A DNA stretch of 45,107 nt, from contig DGWD01000037.1 in assembly GCA_002395155.1 (NCBI GenBank), positions 1 through 45,107 of the forward strand, read 5' to 3'. The position numbers and the translations under genes were made by a program. Below are positions 41,191-45,107 of the stretch, piece after piece (the stretch's first letter is position 1; every line of letters starts with the position of its first letter). A model generated the notes under the pieces. That model was not told the DNA's origin. It saw only the letters and a program-made list of their open reading frames with translations, and did no database searches. This DNA comes from Treponema sp. UBA4267 (GTDB lineage Bacteria; Spirochaetota; Spirochaetia; Treponematales; Treponemataceae).

Positions 41191-41279
41191 AATCAGCAGA
41201 TTCTTGGGCATATCGATAACTATGTATTTTAATGATCATATGTCACCTCTGTTTTGAAAAGGTTCCGCCGCTTGTTTAG
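41183..41279 (+). pseudogene. DUF4160 gene reduced by internal deletion
   Basis: ATG 41183 starts MPEISRFLGISITMYFNDH, the characteristic opening of DUF4160 proteins. At about 41240 this joins out of frame to a C-terminal end, FEKVPPLV, with stop TAG 41277-41279. The middle, including the PxHxH segment, is missing. The intact DUF2442 gene follows at 41290, so this was a DUF4160-DUF2442 pair that lost the DUF4160 part. Confidence 0.75.
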
Positions 41280-41289
41280 AGGAGTTGTT

Positions 41290-41547
41290 ATGTTGCACGT
41301 AGAATCAGCAAAATATCACAGTGACTATAAAATCGAAGTGACATTTAATGATGGATCTTCTCATCTTGTTGATTTTGAAAAAATTGTTTTCAATGATTCT
41401 CGTGCAATTGTTTCTGATTTGAAAGATCTGGCTTTGTTTAAGGATTTTTCAATTAAAAATCATACAATTTCGTGGACGAATGGTTTAGATTTTGCACCAG
41501 AGTTTATAAAAGATTGTTCTATAAAAGTTTTGAATGAAACTGCGTAA
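41290..41547 (+). CDS. DUF2442 family protein, likely orphaned antitoxin-like partner
   Basis: 85 aa from ATG 41290, with GAGGAG upstream overlapping the DUF4160 remnant's stop; a start at 41254 would run through that remnant. It opens MLHVESAKYHSDYKIEVTFN with DGSSHLVDFEKIV, the DUF2442 pattern, and ISWTNGLDFAPEFI near the end. DUF2442 usually pairs with DUF4160; here the partner is dead while this gene is intact, as expected if it were the antitoxin. That role is inference. Confidence 0.8.
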   Translation: MLHVESAKYHSDYKIEVTFNDGSSHLVDFEKIVFNDSRAIVSDLKDLALFKDFSIKNHTISWTNGLDFAPEFIKDCSIKVLNETA

Positions 41548-41587
41548 ATAAATTGAAATTCACCGACCCATTTTCTGTTTTCTACGA

Positions 41588-41615
41588 CTACCATTATATA
41601 CGAGAAAAATGGTAG
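41588..41615. promoter_or_regulatory. Inverted repeat at the ECF sigma gene promoter
   Basis: CTACCAT (41588-41594) and ATGGTAG (41609-41615) flank a TATATA (-10-like). This sits 10 bases before the sigma factor ATG and could be an operator for self-control. No Shine-Dalgarno is evident. Confidence 0.35.
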
Positions 41616-41624
41616 ACTAGAAAA

Positions 41625-43379
41625 ATGAACAGCAACAACGAAATGCACTTATTTGATCATGGCGAATATCTTCTGAAGCTTGCTCTTTGTAAAACAAATA
41701 ACTTTGAGCAGGCCGAGGATCTTGTTTCGGAGACTCTGATAAGTGCTATCGTTGCGTTGAAAAATGATACGAAAATTGAAAATCCAAAGACTTATCTTTC
41801 TGGCATTTTGAATCATAAGTTTAATGATTTTCTGCGTTCAAAATATTCAAAGCCTGTCATTTCCTATGGTGTAATTCCGGATTTTGAAATTGCCGGCAAG
41901 GAAGAAGGGCAGGAGACTGTGCTGGAAAAAATCATCAGAAAAGAAGATGAAGAAAATGTCCGTCGTATAATTGCTCAGCTTTCAAAAAATTATCGTGAAG
42001 TTTTAGTTCGTCATTTTATCCATGGCCAGGATGTGCAGTCAATTGCAGACGAACTGGACGTAAATGCCAACACGATAAAATCCCGTCTGAACACCGCTCG
42101 TATGAATGTTAAAGCCAAACTGGAGAATGAAATGGAAAAGTACGAAAAACAGAGTTATGAGCCAGAGCAGCTAGAAATATGGGTATATGGTGGATTTGAA
42201 CAGAACTGTTCTGCTTTTTATACAAGTGACTGGACACGTCGCATTCAGCAGAATATTCTGATTATGGCCTATAAAAAGCCTTTGACAATCACGGAGATTT
42301 CGCAGGGGCTTGGAATTTCTGCGGCATATATTGAGCCGATTGTTGAAGAATTGATTTCTTATGATTTTATGGAGCGCAAGGGTGATAAAGTTTTCACCAG
42401 TTTTATTATCTTTACCCAGGAAGAAAAAGATAAGGCTTATGACCATGATAAAGTCATTGCAGAAAAGTATGCTCAAAAAATGTGGGTAGTTCTTGAAAGT
42501 CATCTGAAAAAAATCAGGCAGAAAGAATATTACAAAAAACTTAATGAGCGTCAAAAAGCTGCTTTACTTCAATTTTCAGCGATTTTTATGGTTCATGAAG
42601 CAGTGCGTGAAATTAAATCTCAAAAAATTTCTGAGCCCAATGATGATTTATTTAGTGTACAACGTAAATCTGGTTGGCACGGCTATGCGTACGGTTTTTC
42701 TAGTTCTCTTGATTATAAACCAGATTGGGATTATGTAACGGGCCATAGTCTTTGTAAGTTGAATGGTTGTCACAGCGTTTCTACAGGTATTTATAAAAAT
42801 CTGGAAGAAGTTAGATTTTATGCTTATGATGTAGCTGCCGGTCTGACATGGAGTCAGTGGCGGCCACTAAATGATTTGCAATTTTTAAAAATAATGTATG
42901 CACTTTATTTAGAAGAGGAAGCAGATATTCCTCTAATAGATCCAGAGTTTTTTGACCCGGAAGTTATTTCACGTTATGAAAAATATAATTATATTGAAAA
43001 GAAACACACCCCAGATGTTCCAAATATGGAGAATGTAGAACATTTTATAGAAGTTCTAAATATTCCTGTTTTAAACGAGGAAGATTCAGATGAACTCTTC
43101 AAAGAAGTCTACCACGAAGGTATTTTAGACTTTACAAACCAGTTTCATTCCGAATTGGAAGAGATTTTAGTAAATCCTGTAGATGTTCCTAAACATCTTA
43201 AAGACAAAGTGCCCGAAACCTTAAAATACCAGTTGTGCGGAGATGCTTTTGTTATGTCACTTGTTTATCAAGGTGCCTGGAACCACTGGTACAAAAATGA
43301 CTTTGTCAACAAGAATGAGTCTGTTCCTGCAATGATTATTTGTCTTGGAAAAGAGTTGGATAAAGACGAATCAGATTAA
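41625..43379 (+). CDS. ECF sigma factor with a ~410-aa C-terminal extension
   Basis: 584 aa, about three times the usual ECF length. Residues 10-75 form sigma region 2 (FEQAEDLVSETLISAI, NPKTYLSGILNHKFNDFLRSK). Residues 105-165 form region 4 (LSKNYREVLVRHFIHGQDVQ, then ELDVNANTIKSRLNTARM). From ~200 to ~265 there is a winged-helix-like unit (LTITEISQGLGISAAYIEPI). The remaining ~320 residues (WHGYAYGFSSSLDYKP, CHSVSTGIYKNLEEVRFYAYD, EGILDFTNQFHSELEEIL) have no recognised domain. No anti-sigma gene follows, so the tail may replace it as a sensor or partner-binding part. Confidence 0.85.
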   Translation: MNSNNEMHLFDHGEYLLKLALCKTNNFEQAEDLVSETLISAIVALKNDTKIENPKTYLSGILNHKFNDFLRSKYSKPVISYGVIPDFEIAGKEEGQETVLEKIIRKEDEENVRRIIAQLSKNYREVLVRHFIHGQDVQSIADELDVNANTIKSRLNTARMNVKAKLENEMEKYEKQSYEPEQLEIWVYGGFEQNCSAFYTSDWTRRIQQNILIMAYKKPLTITEISQGLGISAAYIEPIVEELISYDFMERKGDKVFTSFIIFTQEEKDKAYDHDKVIAEKYAQKMWVVLESHLKKIRQKEYYKKLNERQKAALLQFSAIFMVHEAVREIKSQKISEPNDDLFSVQRKSGWHGYAYGFSSSLDYKPDWDYVTGHSLCKLNGCHSVSTGIYKNLEEVRFYAYDVAAGLTWSQWRPLNDLQFLKIMYALYLEEEADIPLIDPEFFDPEVISRYEKYNYIEKKHTPDVPNMENVEHFIEVLNIPVLNEEDSDELFKEVYHEGILDFTNQFHSELEEILVNPVDVPKHLKDKVPETLKYQLCGDAFVMSLVYQGAWNHWYKNDFVNKNESVPAMIICLGKELDKDESD

Positions 43380-43425
43380 TAAAACAGCTTTTATGGTGTA
43401 AAAGTCTTGCCAATTTTCAAGTTTC

Positions 43426-43462
43426 ACGGATTTTTATTGCTTTGATGGAGTGAAAAATCCGT
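43426..43462. terminator. Hairpin between the sigma gene and the convergent acetyltransferase
   Basis: ACGGATTTTT (43426-43435) pairs with AAAAATCCGT (43453-43462). The T- and A-rich arms would serve as a terminator from both sides. Confidence 0.5.
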
Positions 43463-43465
43463 AAA

Positions 43466-43960
43466 TTAAAGGAGTAACTCCATATCTACGCATTCCCAGT
43501 CGCTACCGAGAATGTTTACGGTTCTTGTGCTGACAGGTTTGAAGCCAACTGATTCGTAGCAAGCTCGAGCTTTCGGATTATTTGTAAAAACTCCAAGCGT
43601 GATTTGTTCTGCCTGGAGTTTTTCTTTTGCATACTGAATCGCAAGTTCCAGCATTTTTTTGCCGTTGCCTTTACCGCGGAGTTTTGGTGATATAATTACG
43701 AAACCGAACCTCACCTGAGTTCTGTCAGTTTCATCGGGGTAGCGAATAAAAAGATGGCCGACATGGGCTCCATTATCATCAACTGCTACCAATGGAATGA
43801 AATTATCTGGATTTGTGTCTTTATAACTTTCATTCAACTCATCCCATTTCAGCGGCCATTTGCCTATGCGGTCTGCTGACCATTGAAAGAGCTGCTTTTT
43901 ATCTTTTACCCAGCTGCAGATAATTTTTGAATCTTCTGGTTTATAAGGTCGTAGTGTCAT
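43466..43960 (-). CDS. GNAT-family acetyltransferase
   Basis: 164 aa. GNAT fold of RimJ/RimL type: opens MTLRPYKPEDSKIICSWVKD, the acetyl-CoA loop is SPKLRGKGNGKKMLELAIQY (Q/R-x-x-G-x-G/A variant RGKGNG), and the end is NNPKARACYESVGFKPVSTR. The substrate, protein or small molecule, is unknown. GGAGAG precedes the ATG. It lies behind serA on the same strand but separated by a strong terminator. Confidence 0.88.
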   Translation of the reverse strand: MTLRPYKPEDSKIICSWVKDKKQLFQWSADRIGKWPLKWDELNESYKDTNPDNFIPLVAVDDNGAHVGHLFIRYPDETDRTQVRFGFVIISPKLRGKGNGKKMLELAIQYAKEKLQAEQITLGVFTNNPKARACYESVGFKPVSTRTVNILGSDWECVDMELLL

Positions 43961-43979
43961 GGCAGATTACTCTCCTTAA

Positions 43980-44013
43980 AAAAACAGCAGAGCCTTTCGA
44001 CTCTGCTGTTTTG
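43980..44013 (-). terminator. serA terminator
   Basis: AACAGCAGAG/CTCTGCTGTT, a perfect 10-bp stem with an 8-base loop, followed by seven T on the minus strand. It separates serA from the acetyltransferase gene. Confidence 0.85.
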
Positions 44014-44060
44014 GTTTTATATGACTTTTTTGTTTTTTAATTCACTTGATTCTGCAGGCA

Positions 44061-45107
44061 TTAACCAAAAATTGGTCTAACTCTGTTTACAGTATCACAA
44101 GCTGCAAGTTTTGCGATGATGTCATCTGTTACGACTCCATCAACGTCAATAATGTTGTAAGCGACATCTCCACGTGCCTGGTTAATGAAAGCCGAAATGT
44201 TCAACTTTGCTTCACCAAGGATTGTTGTGAATTTAGAAATTGTATCAGGAATATTTTTGTGGCTGATGCAAAGACGAGTTCCACCAGCTGGAATTGGGTT
44301 GTCTGTAACAGTTTTTGGGAAGTTTACAGAGTTTACAATGTTTCCGTTTTCGAGGAAGTCTTTGAGCTGAGCTGCAGCCATAATTGCACAGTTGTCTTCT
44401 GCTTCTGGAGTTGAAGCTCCAAGGTGAGGCATACAAACAACCTTTGGATGGTTCAAAAGTTCTTCAGCTGCAAAGTCTGTAATAAGGCAAGTAACCTTTC
44501 CGGAATCCAAAGCAGCAAGAATATCTTCATTATTTACAAGTCCACCACGAGCAATGTTGATGATTCTAACACCATCTTTCATGTTTTTAATAGAAGATGC
44601 ATTAATCATACCTTTTGTATCATTTGTCTGTGGAACATGAATTGTGATGTAGTCACTCTTTGCGTAAAGACTGTCCAAAGTTTCTGCAATTTTTACATTT
44701 TTGTTTAATTTCAAAGCAGCGTTTACAGAAAGGAATGGGTCATATCCGTAAACTTCCATTCCAAAGTGAAGGGCAAGGTTAGCAACCATAGCACCAATTG
44801 CCCCAAGTCCAATTACACCAAGAGTTTTTCCGTTTAATTCTGGTCCAACAAACTGGCTCTTACCTTTTTCTGCAAGAGTTGGGATTTCGTCACCCTTTCC
44901 TGCCAGAGCATTTGCCCATTTGTTAGCATCAATTACAGGACGGCTAGAAAGCAAAAGAGAAAGCATTACAAGTTCTTTTACAGCGTTTGCATTAGCACCT
45001 GGTGTATTAAATACAACTACACCTTTTTCTGTAAGTTCTGGAATTGGGATATTGTTAGTTCCAGCTCCAGCACGTGCAACAGCCTTTACATTGTCAGAAA
45101 GCTGCAT
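44061..45107 (-). CDS. serA: D-3-phosphoglycerate dehydrogenase, N-terminus beyond the window
   Basis: 348 residues are visible. The frame is still open at the window edge, and the ATG at 45107 is an internal Met: about 40-50 N-terminal residues are missing compared with the ~390-aa short SerA type. NAD-binding motif GVIGLGAIGAMV, catalytic Arg in ARGGLVNNEDI, Glu in FAAEELL and His in CMPHLGAST are present. A short C-terminal ACT-like domain follows (KFTTILGEAKLNISAFINQA, then VAYNIIDVDG). It oxidises 3-phosphoglycerate in serine synthesis. Confidence 0.92.
   Translation of the reverse strand: MQLSDNVKAVARAGAGTNNIPIPELTEKGVVVFNTPGANANAVKELVMLSLLLSSRPVIDANKWANALAGKGDEIPTLAEKGKSQFVGPELNGKTLGVIGLGAIGAMVANLALHFGMEVYGYDPFLSVNAALKLNKNVKIAETLDSLYAKSDYITIHVPQTNDTKGMINASSIKNMKDGVRIINIARGGLVNNEDILAALDSGKVTCLITDFAAEELLNHPKVVCMPHLGASTPEAEDNCAIMAAAQLKDFLENGNIVNSVNFPKTVTDNPIPAGGTRLCISHKNIPDTISKFTTILGEAKLNISAFINQARGDVAYNIIDVDGVVTDDIIAKLAACDTVNRVRPIFG

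Overview
The window is AT-rich bacterial chromosome, most likely from a Treponema-like spirochaete. This is an inference from gene content and style: many small lipoproteins and outer-membrane beta-barrel proteins with MKK-type signal peptides, a class II GalT, an RF1-PrmC pair, a LytTR/DUF3021 pair and a double-membrane RND efflux operon. No rRNA, tRNA, CRISPR array or intact insertion sequence was recognised. Both ends cut genes: an Rpn-type nuclease at the left and serA at the right.

Layout. 1-4.1 kb is accessory: a truncated Rpn-family nuclease, three tandem near-identical Thr-rich lipoproteins on the minus strand, a small exported protein and a DUF4160 pair resembling a toxin-antitoxin system. 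4.1-6.2 kb holds three hairpins, purB, and a mosaic of repeats containing a second, synonymously diverged copy of the purB 3' end. 6.2-17 kb carries a chemoreceptor, galT, metA, an esterase-like gene with a U32 peptidase-like gene, an envelope protein with a metallophosphoesterase lipoprotein, and a RelA-like (p)ppGpp synthetase whose hydrolase motif is lost. 17-22.9 kb is a complete RND efflux operon (TolC, adaptor, pump, PG0541-like protein). 22.9-27.6 kb has prfA-prmC, divergent from gph, then a membrane EAL phosphodiesterase. 27.6-30.3 kb is a minus-strand run of small envelope and unknown genes. 30.4-33.6 kb is clpS-clpA with a decayed sensor gene behind it. 33.7-40.4 kb has a rhomboid-like pseudoprotease, an envelope protein-LytTR-DUF3021 operon, a flavin-type oxidase, a hydrolase, a Y-family polymerase with a small partner, a membrane-anchored C39-like protein, and a queuosine-precursor transporter behind a candidate preQ1 riboswitch. 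40.6-41.6 kb is a zone of gene decay: two genes with internal deletions, a large inverted repeat and a DUF2442 gene. It is followed by an unusual 584-aa ECF sigma factor with a long C-terminal extension, a GNAT acetyltransferase and partial serA.

Points that cut across genes. (1) At least six genes (purB, the esterase-like gene, prfA, gph, clpS, the rhomboid-like gene) have a -10 box only 6-8 bases before the ATG and no Shine-Dalgarno sequence, which predicts leaderless mRNAs. (2) A dispersed hairpin element occurs at 5.8, 6.1 and 40.57 kb. (3) Several enzymes keep their fold but have lost catalytic residues (RelA hydrolase site, rhomboid Ser/His, esterase His). The best candidates for something undescribed are the long-tailed ECF sigma factor next to the decayed DUF4160/DUF2442 locus, the tandem lipoprotein cassette, and the repeat/purB-tail mosaic.
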